A stretch of 56,386 bases of DNA from Chitinophaga pinensis (GCA_945863605.1 CAMAZP010000020.1:1-56386); one strand, 5' to 3'; shown: positions 7,950 to 17,563, counted from the stretch's first letter. Notes: generated from the letters alone by a model not told the origin. A program made the numbers and translations.

Positions 7950-8423
7950 TTAACAACAACCTCCTCCTGGAGTGCAAGTTGCTTTTGTTGAACCTAATTC
8001 TACTAAATTTTTCTTTTGTTTTTCCATTGGAATTCCGCAAGCATCTTCAGCTAAACAAGCAGTTGTTTTAGAAGTTAATTCAAAGAATAAACCATTGAAA
8101 GTTAGGTTATATTTTCCAATAGTATCGCTTTGGTATTCCACTTCAATTTCTAATTCTGGATTGATATTCAATATTTTTTCTGAAAGTTCGATTATATTTT
8201 TCAATTTATCAGGTGCTAAGCGATGGTCGTAGTCGCTTGCTTCCCACAATTGGAAATTAGTAACTTTTTCTTCGCGAACTTTTCCACCACAATCGATGAA
8301 GTTTTTTGTAATCATACCAACTTCGGTAACATGAAAATGAGCTGGTACAAATGATTTGTTTGGTAATTGAAAAACAACAGCATCTAAGCTGGATAGAATT
8401 TCTTTGATTTCGTTAATATTCAT
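7950..8423 (-). CDS. DUF6428 protein of the arsenic operon
   Basis: 157 residues. Bacteroidota arsenic operons regularly carry this uncharacterised protein between arsR and arsC. It starts MNINEIKEILSS, holds PAHFHVTEVG and NFIDCGGKVR, and ends in a cysteine-rich tail (CTPGGGCC) with more cysteines at ACLAEDACG, which could bind arsenite. The HFHVTE segment suggests a metal-binding cupin-like fold, but that is speculation. Location between the regulator and the reductase implies a part in arsenic handling. Confidence 0.8.
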   Translation of the reverse strand: MNINEIKEILSSLDAVVFQLPNKSFVPAHFHVTEVGMITKNFIDCGGKVREEKVTNFQLWEASDYDHRLAPDKLKNIIELSEKILNINPELEIEVEYQSDTIGKYNLTFNGLFFELTSKTTACLAEDACGIPMEKQKKNLVELGSTKATCTPGGGCC

Positions 8424-8447
8424 TTCTCTTTATTTTTAGTTTTTGGA

Positions 8448-8783
8448 TTAACAACATCTAGAGCTGTTCTTAACTATTAATTGGTTAGTAATACTGTTTA
8501 TTTTTTCGTTTAATACAGATAAGACATCTAGATTCAAACAATAACAAATAGCTGTACCTTCAATTGTTCCTTTAATAAAATTGGCGTTTTTTAGTTCTTT
8601 TAAATGTTGTGAAATAGTGGCTTGAGCAAGTGGTAACTCGTCAACAATATCACCACAGATACATTTTTCATTTTTAAGCAAAAATTCAATAATTGCTATG
8701 CGAGCTGGATGAGCCAGCGCTTTGAACAGAGCTGCCATATCATTTTGATTGGAGGTAAACGCATCTGTTTTTGTGATTCCCAT
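8448..8783 (-). CDS. arsR: ArsR/SmtB-family arsenic-responsive repressor
   Basis: 111 residues, winged helix. ALFKALAHPARIAIIEFL and the recognition helix PLAQATISQHLKEL are typical. Cys41 and Cys43 (KCICGDI) sit at the DNA-reading helix where classic ArsR proteins bind arsenite, and the protein ends in a Cys-Cys pair that may be a third ligand. First gene of the operon; it should repress the operon until arsenite binds. A 12-bp palindrome lies 17 nt upstream of its start. Confidence 0.92.
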   Translation of the reverse strand: MGITKTDAFTSNQNDMAALFKALAHPARIAIIEFLLKNEKCICGDIVDELPLAQATISQHLKELKNANFIKGTIEGTAICYCLNLDVLSVLNEKINSITNQLIVKNSSRCC

Positions 8784-8799
8784 TAGGTTATTAATTTAT

Positions 8800-8811
8800 A
8801 TATTGCAATAT
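8800..8811. promoter_or_regulatory. candidate ArsR operator
   Basis: ATATTGCAATAT is a perfect 12-bp palindrome 17 nt upstream of the arsR start codon, in the position expected for an autoregulatory operator that overlaps the promoter. ArsR-family sites are commonly AT-rich palindromes of this kind. A clean TAnnTTTG element was not found here. Confidence 0.55.
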
Positions 8812-8913
8812 TACGATTAATTAAGCTAGCGTGGAGTAAAATTATGATTTTTTTAACTATTTATTTTATTTATTCATTACTTTTAGGTAGCATTTTTAAA
8901 ACAATTCAATTCC

Positions 8914-10356
8914 ATGCATATTCCATTTCCCACCGAAGGTTCATCTCAAGAAGAAATTAAAAAGCAACTAGCTGATTTTAAGGATAATGATGCAAATTGG
9001 AAACGAGGTAGAACTTTTAGTTTAGTTTTTTATCCTGGTGAAGAAGTTGCTCAATTATTGTTTCAATCGTATGAAAATTTTTTCTTTGAAAATGCTTTAA
9101 ATCCTTCTGTTTTTCAAAGTTTGAAACGTATGGAAAGTGAAGTGATTTCTATGACTTGCTCTCTTTTAAATGCTCCTGAAAATGCGGCAGGGAGTATGAC
9201 TTCTGGTGGAACGGAAAGTATAATGTGTGCAATGAAAGCGGCCAAAAAATACGCTAAAGACATCAATAAAGATCTAAAAAAACCAAATATTGTTATTCCT
9301 AGAACTACACATCCAGCATTTCTAAAGGCGGCCTACTATTTTGAAATAGAAGTGCGTTTGGTAACTTGTACTGGTTTTGAATTAATACCTGATATGGCTG
9401 ATTTTCGTTCCAAAATAGATGAAAATACTATTATGATTGTAGGTTCTGCGCCAGCTTATCCACATGGTTATATTGACCCACTAAAAGAAATTAGTGAGTT
9501 AGCTTTAGAGAAAAATGTTTGGTTACACGTTGATGCTTGTGTTGGTGGTTACATCCTTCCTTTTTTAGAGCAAATTGGTGAAAATGTCCCTGTTTTTGAT
9601 TTTCGTTTAGCAGGTGTTAGATCTATTTCATTGGATATTCATAAATACGGATATGGCGCAAAAGGTTCATCTGCAATTGTTTACCGCGATAGAGAATTTA
9701 GAAAAAAACAGTATTATGTATACACAGAGTGGCCTGGTGGATTATATGCTTCTCCATCATTTTCTGGCTCTCGATCGGGTGGTGTGATTGCTGTTGCTTG
9801 GTCAATTATGAAACATTTAGGTTTACCGGGTTATCAAAAAATGGCAAGAGAAACACAAGATGCAGCTAAGAAAATTCAAGTTGCAATTAACTCCATCGAA
9901 GGATTAGCAGTGATTGGTCAACCATTTGGTCCTATCTTTTCCTTTCGTTCAACAGGGAAATTAGACATTTATCAATTAGGCGATGAATTGACAGATCAAG
10001 GATGGCATTTAGATCGACAAATGGAACCACCCAGTTTACATTTAACTGTTTCACATGGTAACGTAGCTTTTGCAGATGAATTTATCAAAGATTTAATCGC
10101 ATCCTTTGAGAAATTAAGTGCTTTTTCACTATCAAATGTAGGTGCTACTATTCAACAGAAAGTGGTTTCAAAAGCTGCTGTAATTTTACCTGAATCGTGG
10201 TTGAAAGCAATGTTTAAAAGCTCAATTGATAAAATAAACGATCCGAAAGTAAGTACGAAAACTGCACCACTTTATGGTTTAATGGGCGAACTTTCTGGCT
10301 CTGGAACATTAGAAGATATGGTTTTAGATTTATTGGATGCTATGCACACTAAATAA
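8914..10356 (+). CDS. sphingosine-1-phosphate lyase-like PLP decarboxylase
   Basis: 480 residues, group II PLP-dependent decarboxylase fold. Landmarks: TSGGTESIM (cofactor phosphate), HVDACVGGYILPF with Asp207, and SLDIHKYGYGAKGSS with Lys244 as the Schiff-base lysine. DACVGG and DIHKYGYGAKG are typical of sphingosine-1-phosphate lyase rather than of glutamate decarboxylase. That enzyme cleaves phosphorylated sphingoid bases into phosphoethanolamine and a fatty aldehyde. Bacteroidota often make sphingolipids, so a catabolic or remodelling role is plausible. No hydrophobic N-terminal anchor is seen, unlike the eukaryotic enzyme. It stands alone, divergent from arsR. Confidence 0.82.
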   Translation: MHIPFPTEGSSQEEIKKQLADFKDNDANWKRGRTFSLVFYPGEEVAQLLFQSYENFFFENALNPSVFQSLKRMESEVISMTCSLLNAPENAAGSMTSGGTESIMCAMKAAKKYAKDINKDLKKPNIVIPRTTHPAFLKAAYYFEIEVRLVTCTGFELIPDMADFRSKIDENTIMIVGSAPAYPHGYIDPLKEISELALEKNVWLHVDACVGGYILPFLEQIGENVPVFDFRLAGVRSISLDIHKYGYGAKGSSAIVYRDREFRKKQYYVYTEWPGGLYASPSFSGSRSGGVIAVAWSIMKHLGLPGYQKMARETQDAAKKIQVAINSIEGLAVIGQPFGPIFSFRSTGKLDIYQLGDELTDQGWHLDRQMEPPSLHLTVSHGNVAFADEFIKDLIASFEKLSAFSLSNVGATIQQKVVSKAAVILPESWLKAMFKSSIDKINDPKVSTKTAPLYGLMGELSGSGTLEDMVLDLLDAMHTK

Positions 10357-10477
10357 ATTAATATACATATTTCAATTGTTACCATATTAATTGAATAAAT
10401 AAAAACATCTTTACATTTTAATATTAAAGCGTTAAAAATAGAAACTTCATTTCAAGCTTTAATTAATTTTATAGATT

Positions 10478-11191
10478 ATGCACACTAAGTTTTTCATAGT
10501 ATTTGTATTTACTATTTTCATTACAGTAGCCAATGCTCAAGAGCGAAAGTTTAACTTTGGTATTGGTTTATTTCCAAATCTTTCCTTTGGGCTTATTTCC
10601 AATGATGGAACTGTTCCTGAGAGTGTTGAAAATGAATATAAATCCTTATTTGTTTCAATAATTTGCTACAATGCGAGTTTTTTTACAGAATATAAATTTG
10701 GAAAAAAGTCCGTAATTGGTTTTGGTCTAGGAATTCAGAAAAATGGAGAGAGTACAGGTAAACACCCATCATATTTTGAATTCGACCCGCAAACGGGAGA
10801 ACCAATTTATGGACCTTACGACCCTAGATTTATTAAATTTGACTACAATCGTTACAATGCCGAAATCCCTTTGTATTACAAATTTAATTTTGGAAAACGA
10901 AGTTATCTCATTGTGGGCTCAAGCTTATTTTTTAATGTTATAAATACCACGAGAAGTGTCTTGTATTTTGAAACAGACAAGGAGAGAAACACTTCAGTTG
11001 ACAACACCACTGATTATAGATTATTGAATTTCAGTGGCAATATCGGTTATGGATTTGACTTTTTGAGAAAAGAAAATTACAATCTATTCTTTCAACCATA
11101 TGCGCAGTATGGTATTTTAGGTGTTTCAAAATCAGCACCTTTAAATCGTAATTTTCTTTCAATTGGTTTTGTGACTGGCGTGAAGTTTTAA
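10478..11191 (+). CDS. outer-membrane beta-barrel protein, unknown
   Basis: 237 residues with a signal peptide (MHTKFFIVFVFTIFITVANAQ). Alternating aromatic strands (FNFGIGLFPNLSFGL, FTEYKFGKKSVIGFGLGI, IPLYYKFNFGKRSYLIVG) and a C-terminal strand ending FLSIGFVTGVKF point to a small outer-membrane beta barrel of the PorT/OmpW-like class common in Bacteroidota. Ligand or role unknown. Appears monocistronic. Confidence 0.75.
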   Translation: MHTKFFIVFVFTIFITVANAQERKFNFGIGLFPNLSFGLISNDGTVPESVENEYKSLFVSIICYNASFFTEYKFGKKSVIGFGLGIQKNGESTGKHPSYFEFDPQTGEPIYGPYDPRFIKFDYNRYNAEIPLYYKFNFGKRSYLIVGSSLFFNVINTTRSVLYFETDKERNTSVDNTTDYRLLNFSGNIGYGFDFLRKENYNLFFQPYAQYGILGVSKSAPLNRNFLSIGFVTGVKF

Positions 11192-11286
11192 GGTATTTAC
11201 CGCATTAATTTCATTTCTAAAAATCAATTTTTCTTAAAAAAATAATTCTTTGAGTTTCCATCCTCAGCTGTTGTGAACGCAAATTT

Positions 11287-11625
11287 TTACTTTGTCCAAA
11301 TTGTTTCCTCGAAATGAGCGTTGGAGAAATTTTCACCGTTAATGGTTTGGTTTCCAATCAATCCTCCAAGAAAGCCAATCGATTCGCAATCTTGATTCAA
11401 AACTTCGGAAGCCATATCTGCTTGACTGCAAACACCTGGGTCAAAAACATAAACCGTTTCCCCTTGAAAAGTATATTTGTCAACCTTGGCTTCTTCGCAG
11501 TTATAAGTTGTGTCGAAAGCTGTGATTTTATTCCAAATACAAGCTGGAGTTTCTCTTTCATCCTTTTCACAAGCAGCGAATAGGAGGGAAGTAATGGTGA
11601 GTATTCCAAAGAAATAGCGGTTCAT
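11287..11625 (-). CDS. small lipoprotein, DUF6970-like
   Basis: 112 residues. A lipobox (LLFAAC) gives a lipid-anchored cysteine followed by charged residues. The body contains YTFQGETVYVFDPGVCSQAD and a later GFLGGLIGNQT segment, resembling a group of small Bacteroidota lipoproteins labelled DUF6970; that link is from memory. Four cysteines after the lipobox may form disulfides. Function unknown. Confidence 0.65.
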   Translation of the reverse strand: MNRYFFGILTITSLLFAACEKDERETPACIWNKITAFDTTYNCEEAKVDKYTFQGETVYVFDPGVCSQADMASEVLNQDCESIGFLGGLIGNQTINGENFSNAHFEETIWTK

Positions 11626-11809
11626 CGTGCGGTTTTTTATACAAACGTAAATTTTTAGGTGGTAGTGTGGTAATGTTTGAATTAAAACACTTAAAATTTA
11701 ATTTAAATCAAAAATTCAACAATCATCATCAATTTATAATTTCTCCTCGAATAAATATGTTTAATTGATTTACTTTGATACTAAAATTCCTACCAAAAAT
11801 CAAGAATTC

Positions 11810-12700
11810 TCACGGAACAAACCTACCATAACCAGCAACTCTTGGTTTCCAGTAATTGGAAGAATCAATTTCAACGATGGAAATTCCTTTGGAAGAACTA
11901 GCGTGAATCATCGTTTTTGGCTTACCAAGTTCATTGATTAATATGCCAACGTGTGAAATTTCGGTTCCATTGGAGAAGAAAACTAAATCCCCAATTTGTG
12001 CATCTCTTTCTTTTATTTTTTGCGCAGCTTCATATTGGTCTTTCGCTCTACGTGGCAATTTTACTCCGGAATTGTTCATCACATACGTTGTAAAACCACT
12101 GCAATCAAATCCTGAAGGATTGTCACCCGCTGAAACGTAAGGAACTCCCAATTGTTTCTTTGCAAAATCTATGATTTCGATTCGTTCTTTTAGTTTAACG
12201 TTTGCAGAAGCATCGTACTTGATTTCTGGAGCTTTTACATCTTCTAACACTTTGATTCCTTCAAACAAGCTTGCGATTTTATTCGCCAAATAGTTAGCAT
12301 CTTCTTGCATACCTTGACGTTTTAAATCGGAAACCCAACTTTCTAAATCTGTTCTCAAAGAAGATAACTCATTGTAATGTGCCTCAAAAATCAATTTCCC
12401 TTTGGCTGAAGATTTCACTTTCGCAAGCAAATCAAACGACTCGTCAATAGCATTATTATGGCGCGCTTTCCAATACGGATTTTGAGCTATCTGAAGTGAA
12501 CTAATGGCTTTGTAATACTTTGGTATTTGAGAAAAATCGTATTCTGGATTGTCTAAAAGTCGATTGGCTTTGCGGTAAACGATTCCGTAATGTTGTTGGT
12601 CATAAAGCATTTCCAATTTGTCAAACGCTGGAACTTGAGCGAATAAAAATTGTGCGTTCAACACAATTACAACAACAAAAAGAAACTGGAAAAATCGCAT
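11810..12700 (-). CDS. NlpC/P60-family cell-wall hydrolase
   Basis: 296 residues: signal peptide (to FLFAQ), a helical region of about 130 residues, then a C-terminal NlpC/P60 domain from about residue 175. The catalytic triad is visible as Cys200 (FDCSGF), His250 (ISHVGI) and His266 (MIHASS). Such enzymes cut peptide cross-links in peptidoglycan in the periplasm. The gene starts 3 nt after the upstream hypothetical gene, so the two are likely one transcript. Confidence 0.88.
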   Translation of the reverse strand: MRFFQFLFVVVIVLNAQFLFAQVPAFDKLEMLYDQQHYGIVYRKANRLLDNPEYDFSQIPKYYKAISSLQIAQNPYWKARHNNAIDESFDLLAKVKSSAKGKLIFEAHYNELSSLRTDLESWVSDLKRQGMQEDANYLANKIASLFEGIKVLEDVKAPEIKYDASANVKLKERIEIIDFAKKQLGVPYVSAGDNPSGFDCSGFTTYVMNNSGVKLPRRAKDQYEAAQKIKERDAQIGDLVFFSNGTEISHVGILINELGKPKTMIHASSSKGISIVEIDSSNYWKPRVAGYGRFVP

Positions 12701-12703
12701 AAA

Positions 12704-13786
12704 TTAATTGTTGTATTTTTTTCCTTCACTTAAAACGATGCACGATTTATTTACCAATCTAACAAGCACTTTATTGCCATAAATCTCAAATTCTGAATCA
12801 GGCATATTTGTGATTTCTTCAAACTTGTTGTTTACCACAGCACTTACTCCTCCCATTAAGTTTTTAAAGGCGAAAACATTATTTTTTATCAAATAACTCG
12901 TTGGAATATAAGTTGCAACGTCTTGTTTTTGACCGTTTGAATACGAAAATAAATAACTGTTTTCAGCCCAAATTGTCATATCATCTTTCACATCCCAAAA
13001 AGAAGTAGAAAAGTTTGAAAGTTGTTTTTTCTCTTGATTTCCGTAATGCCACAAGTTCCCATTTAAATCTTCGTAAATGATGAAACCTCGTCCTGATTTA
13101 TATTTCTTTATCGGCAAAGATTCAATTTCCAAAAACTCACCTTTATCAAATGCAATAAAGGTTTGAGAATAAGGATCTTTGTAACAAAAAACATCTGTTC
13201 CAATGTCAAAATTCATAATTTCTTCATTGAACGTTCCAATTTCGTATGTTTTACCGTTCCAAAAAGCGTGATAGGTGTTGCTGTTATCCTTAAAAATTGC
13301 AATGTTTTCTCCAATTGTTGTGGGCATTGCAAACTCACTGAAATAAGTTAGAACTGGATAAATTTGTTTACGCCAATAAACGCTTAAAGAATTGTATCTT
13401 GAATCTTGGTAAACAATAATACTGTCTTTGACTGCAAAATCTTTTGCGAATGTGGTTAAAGTTTGAAATTTTCCTGCGTCCCACATTTTTAAGGCTCCAG
13501 CAATTTTAAAAGCGAGTAAATGATCTGAAACTTCGTATTGTACATTCAAAGCGGTAACATCTTTTCGTTCAATTCCATCCCAAAGACGAAGATTTCCTCG
13601 CGTGTCGATATAGGCAACTAATTCGTCACCGGCTTTATAACTAATAATTGGTTGAATTTCAATTTGTCGAAAAAAACCGTCTTGAAAGGAAACAAAAAAA
13701 TTATTGAAATCTTTTGTTGGAGCAACTTGCGATATGAGTTGAGAAATGCTCAAGAGCATTAATAGTAAAGCACTGATTTTTTTCAT
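12704..13786 (-). CDS. secreted protein of unknown function, propeller-like repeats
   Basis: About 360 residues from MKKISALLLMLLS; a start six codons earlier (13804) is possible but less likely. A signal peptide is followed by repeated beta-rich units such as YIDTRGNLRLWDG, ALKMWDAGKFQTL, HAFWNGKTYEIGTF and NLWHYGNQEKKQL, spaced 40-50 residues apart, suggesting a beta-propeller-like or solenoid fold. No family recognised. It directly precedes the NlpC/P60 gene and may assist it at the envelope. Confidence 0.65.
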   Translation of the reverse strand: MKKISALLLMLLSISQLISQVAPTKDFNNFFVSFQDGFFRQIEIQPIISYKAGDELVAYIDTRGNLRLWDGIERKDVTALNVQYEVSDHLLAFKIAGALKMWDAGKFQTLTTFAKDFAVKDSIIVYQDSRYNSLSVYWRKQIYPVLTYFSEFAMPTTIGENIAIFKDNSNTYHAFWNGKTYEIGTFNEEIMNFDIGTDVFCYKDPYSQTFIAFDKGEFLEIESLPIKKYKSGRGFIIYEDLNGNLWHYGNQEKKQLSNFSTSFWDVKDDMTIWAENSYLFSYSNGQKQDVATYIPTSYLIKNNVFAFKNLMGGVSAVVNNKFEEITNMPDSEFEIYGNKVLVRLVNKSCIVLSEGKKYNN

Positions 13787-13916
13787 TATTTCAAAATTAA
13801 CCAAAATTTAGACCAAATAGCAAAATGAACACTCGAATTATGTTTTCAACCAAACATCACTTTTTTAACTTTAATTTAAAAAACTAAACTAATTTTAGCG
13901 TTCCTAATTTTATAGA

Positions 13917-15383
13917 ATGAAGAAAATAGTTTTATCGGGTTTACTACTTTCCACAGGATTGGCAGTATTTTCCCAAAAAAAGATTGAATACAAGGAATAT
14001 GATCTTCCAAACGGTATTCACGTAATTTTACACCAAGAACCTTCAACGCCAATCGTTGCTGTATCTGTGTTGTATCATGTTGGTTCGAAAAATGAAATTC
14101 CAGAAAGAACGGGATTTGCACACTTTTTTGAGCATTTGTTATTCGAAGGTTCAGAAAATATTGGTCGTGGTGAATACAGCCAATTAGTGGAGAAAAACGG
14201 TGGAGCATTGAATGCAAATACTTCTCAAGATAGAACTTTTTACTACGAATTATTACCTTCTAATCAGTTGGAATTAGGTTTGTGGTTGGAAAGCGAACGT
14301 ATGTTACACGCAAAAGTGGACATCAAAGGAATAGAAACACAAAGAAGCGTTGTAAAAGAAGAGAAAAGACAACGTGTTGACAACCAGCCTTATGGTTCTT
14401 TCTTTACAGAAATGTTTAAACGTGTTTTTACAACTCACCCTTACAATTGGGCGCCAATCGGAAGTATGGAACATTTAGACGCAGCGCAAGAAGCAGATTA
14501 TGTTAATTTCTACAAAGATTATTACGTTCCTTCCAATGCGACGCTTTCAATTGCAGGAGATATTGACATCGAACAAACTAAAAAATGGATTGATAAATAT
14601 TTTGGTACAATGCCAACTGGTCAAGCAATCAATCTTTACAGAGATTTTATAGCTCAAAATGATGCTGATTTCGAGAAAAAATACGGCGTTGCTAAAGCTA
14701 AATTTGACGCTAAAGACTTTATGAATTCGAAAGATCCTGCAGCGAAAAAGTTAATTACTACTTATGCAGCGAAAAAAATCGAAATTAAAAGAACACAAAA
14801 AGATGAAACTGCACTTAAAGGTGTAACGAAAGACATCATTTATGATAACATTCAATTGCCCGCTTTATTTATGGGTTACAAATTCCCAGAGCAAACAAGC
14901 GCTGACAGTTATGCATTGGAAATGTTGAATGAAGTGCTTTCTGGTGGAAGTAGCTCTCGAATCAACAAAGCAGTGGTTGAGAAAAAAGAATTGGCAACAT
15001 TTGCTTTCTCTTTCTATTACGGATTAGAAGATGCAGGAATTGGAATATTTGCTGCAATTGGAGCAAGTGGCAAAACGTGTGACGAAATCCAAGCTGAGTT
15101 TGACACACAAATTGAATTGATTAAAAACGAATTGATTTCAGAAGAAGAATTTCAAAAAGTGAGAAACAAAATCGAAAATGATATAGTAACTGCAAATGCT
15201 TCTGTTGCAGGAATCGCAGAAAATTTAGCTGATAATTATGTTTACTACGGTTCAGCAGACCGCACCAATAAAATGCTTGAAAATTATTCGAAAGTAACTC
15301 GTGAAGATATTCAACGAGTAGCTAAAAAATACTTGACTCAAGATGCACGCGTAATTCTTAACTATTTACCAAAAGAAAAATAA
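13917..15383 (+). CDS. M16-family zinc metallopeptidase, active subunit
   Basis: 488 residues: signal peptide (MKKIVLSGLLLSTGLAVFSQ), then two M16 (pitrilysin/insulinase) domains. The inverted zinc motif HFFEH is at 69-73, and the third ligand is expected about 76 residues on, at KEEKRQ (Glu149). A central lysine-rich insert separates the halves. The gene is followed after 6 nt by a second M16 gene lacking the zinc motif. In M16B proteins such active and inactive chains form a clam-shell heterodimer that degrades peptides, probably in the periplasm. Confidence 0.9.
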   Translation: MKKIVLSGLLLSTGLAVFSQKKIEYKEYDLPNGIHVILHQEPSTPIVAVSVLYHVGSKNEIPERTGFAHFFEHLLFEGSENIGRGEYSQLVEKNGGALNANTSQDRTFYYELLPSNQLELGLWLESERMLHAKVDIKGIETQRSVVKEEKRQRVDNQPYGSFFTEMFKRVFTTHPYNWAPIGSMEHLDAAQEADYVNFYKDYYVPSNATLSIAGDIDIEQTKKWIDKYFGTMPTGQAINLYRDFIAQNDADFEKKYGVAKAKFDAKDFMNSKDPAAKKLITTYAAKKIEIKRTQKDETALKGVTKDIIYDNIQLPALFMGYKFPEQTSADSYALEMLNEVLSGGSSSRINKAVVEKKELATFAFSFYYGLEDAGIGIFAAIGASGKTCDEIQAEFDTQIELIKNELISEEEFQKVRNKIENDIVTANASVAGIAENLADNYVYYGSADRTNKMLENYSKVTREDIQRVAKKYLTQDARVILNYLPKEK

Positions 15384-15389
15384 AACCCA

Positions 15390-17480
15390 ATGAAAATGAA
15401 AAGTATCATCATAGCAGGTTTGTTGCTTAGTTCTGGATTACTTTCCGCTCAAGTGGATCGTTCGCAGAAACCAGCTCCTGCACAAGCAAAGAAAATTAAC
15501 ATTAACGACTCTCAGATTTTTACAACTGCCAATGGCATTACTGTTATTTTATCTGAAGACCATAAATTACCACGTGTAACTTTTGACTTAAGCATGGGTT
15601 CCTCGCCACGAATTGAGGGCGATAAAGCTGGTTTAGCAGATATGGCAGGTTCTTTAATTATGTCAGGAACAGCAAATCGTTCAAAAGACGTTCTTGATAA
15701 AGAAATCGATTACATCGGAGCAACCTTAAGCGCTGACAAATCTTCTATCTCTTTGTCTTGTTTGAAAAAACACGCAGACAAAGGTTTGACTTTGATGTCA
15801 GATGTATTATTGAACGCAAATTTCCCTGAATCAGAATTTGAACGTATCAAAAAACAAAATGAATCTGGTTTGATGTCCACAAAATCAGACGCAGGGTCAA
15901 TGGCACAAAATGCAACTGTAAAAATAAACTTCCCAAATCATCCGTATGGTGAAGTGATGACTGAAGCAACATTGAACACAATCAAACGCGAAGATGTTAT
16001 GAATTTCTACAAAGCTAATTTCACTCCAAATGGAAGTTATTTAGTTGTTGTTGGAGATATCACAAGAGCTGAAACGGAAGCTATGGTAAATAAATACTTC
16101 GCTTCGTGGAATGGTGGTCCTCGTTACACAAATCCTACAAATGATGGAAATTTCTCTAAAGGAAACCGTGTAATTTTCGTTAAAAAACCAGGAGCTGTTC
16201 AATCGGTTGTTTATGTTACTTTTCCAGTGAAAATGAGAACAGGCGACAAAAATCAGTTGGCTTTAAATGTTTTAAATGGAATTCTTGGTGGTGGAGGTTT
16301 TGGTACACGTTTGATGCAAAACTTACGTGAGGATAAAGCTTACACGTACGGTTGTTATTCATCAATGAACGTTACCGAAGATGGTTCTTGGATGTCAGCT
16401 GGTGGAAATTTCAGAAATGCAGTAACAGATTCAGCGATTACTCAAATATTAAAAGAGTTTGAAAAAATCACAAATGAATTAGTAACGGATGAAGAATTGA
16501 ATTTGACGAAATCAGCAATGGCTGGAAATTTTGCGCGTTCATTGGAAAGACCATCTACAATTGCTCGTTTTGCTCTGAACATTAAGAAATACGGTTTACC
16601 AAGTGACTACTACCAAACGTATTTACAAAAATTAGATGCAGTTTCTAAAGAAGACGTTTTAACAATGGCGCAACAATATTTTACTTCTAAAAACTGCAAT
16701 ATCATTGTTGTTGGAAATGAAGAAATTATTGAGAACTTGAAAAAGTTTGATGCGGATGGGAAAATTGAATTGTTAGATGCTTTTGGAAATGAAATGAAAG
16801 AAATGAAAAAAGCAGATATTCAAAAAGAACAAGTGATTGAAAGATACATCTACACAGTATCTCAAACAAAAAATCAAAAAGAGTTGACGAAAAAATTGAA
16901 GAAAATCAAAACTTATGAACGCGTAATTGATATGACTTCTGCAGCAATTCCAATTCCCTTAAAAATGACTGATTATTGGATTGCATCTGTTACTGAGGCT
17001 CAAAAAATGGAAGGTCAAGGAATGGTTTTTCAAAAGTCGTATTATGACGGAAAAGCAGGTTTTACCTACAATATGCAAACGGGTAAAAAAGAGCTAACTG
17101 CTGATGAATTAGAATCAAAAAGAAAATCAAGTGGTTTATTTCCTGAAATGGGTTATGCAACAAATGGCACCAACTATGAATTGACAGGAATTGAAAACGT
17201 GGATGGTAAAGATTATTACGTAATCAAAATCACGGATAAAGAAGCACAATCATTTGACTATTACAACACGACAACTTTCTTGAAAGAACGTTCAGTTGCA
17301 ATTACTAAAAATGGGGAAGAAACAGTTGAAACTTCTACAACACTTGGAGATTACAAAGACGTTTCTGGAATTATGTTCCCACATTCAATTTCATTAACAG
17401 TAGGGCAAATGAGTCTTGCAGGAAAAGTTTCAAAAATGGAAGTGAATGGAAAAATCGACTTAAAAGATTTTAAAGAATAA
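15390..17480 (+). CDS. M16-family peptidase-like protein, inactive partner
   Basis: 696 residues with a signal peptide. The M16 fold is clear (LSMGSSPRIEGDKAGLADMA at the place of the zinc helix, and LREDKAYTYGCYSSM with the Arg and Tyr that inactive chains supply to substrate binding), but HxxEH is absent. A C-terminal extension of about 240 residues with YKDVSGIMFPHSI is an extra beta-rich domain of the kind found in outer-membrane lipoprotein-sorting-like folds; its role is unknown. Starts 6 nt after the active-subunit gene. A second in-frame ATG two codons later is possible. Confidence 0.88.
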   Translation: MKMKSIIIAGLLLSSGLLSAQVDRSQKPAPAQAKKININDSQIFTTANGITVILSEDHKLPRVTFDLSMGSSPRIEGDKAGLADMAGSLIMSGTANRSKDVLDKEIDYIGATLSADKSSISLSCLKKHADKGLTLMSDVLLNANFPESEFERIKKQNESGLMSTKSDAGSMAQNATVKINFPNHPYGEVMTEATLNTIKREDVMNFYKANFTPNGSYLVVVGDITRAETEAMVNKYFASWNGGPRYTNPTNDGNFSKGNRVIFVKKPGAVQSVVYVTFPVKMRTGDKNQLALNVLNGILGGGGFGTRLMQNLREDKAYTYGCYSSMNVTEDGSWMSAGGNFRNAVTDSAITQILKEFEKITNELVTDEELNLTKSAMAGNFARSLERPSTIARFALNIKKYGLPSDYYQTYLQKLDAVSKEDVLTMAQQYFTSKNCNIIVVGNEEIIENLKKFDADGKIELLDAFGNEMKEMKKADIQKEQVIERYIYTVSQTKNQKELTKKLKKIKTYERVIDMTSAAIPIPLKMTDYWIASVTEAQKMEGQGMVFQKSYYDGKAGFTYNMQTGKKELTADELESKRKSSGLFPEMGYATNGTNYELTGIENVDGKDYYVIKITDKEAQSFDYYNTTTFLKERSVAITKNGEETVETSTTLGDYKDVSGIMFPHSISLTVGQMSLAGKVSKMEVNGKIDLKDFKE

Positions 17481-17502
17481 GATTGATTTTATATTTTTTT
17501 TT

Positions 17503-17532
17503 AAAAGCTACTTGGGAAACTGAGTAGCTTTT
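17503..17532 (+). terminator. Rho-independent terminator after M16 pair
   Basis: AAAAGCTACT (17503-17512) pairs with AGTAGCTTTT (17523-17532) around a 10-nt loop and is followed by a T run, closing the M16 two-gene operon before the FKBP gene. Confidence 0.85.
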
Positions 17533-17563
17533 TTTTACCTAATTTCGTAGCTTTAAAATTTAT

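Noticed and set aside
10342..10488. ATGCACACTAA at the end of the lyase gene and again at the start of the next gene
   Set aside because: An 11-nt match with no extension; no sign of duplicated or mobile DNA around it.
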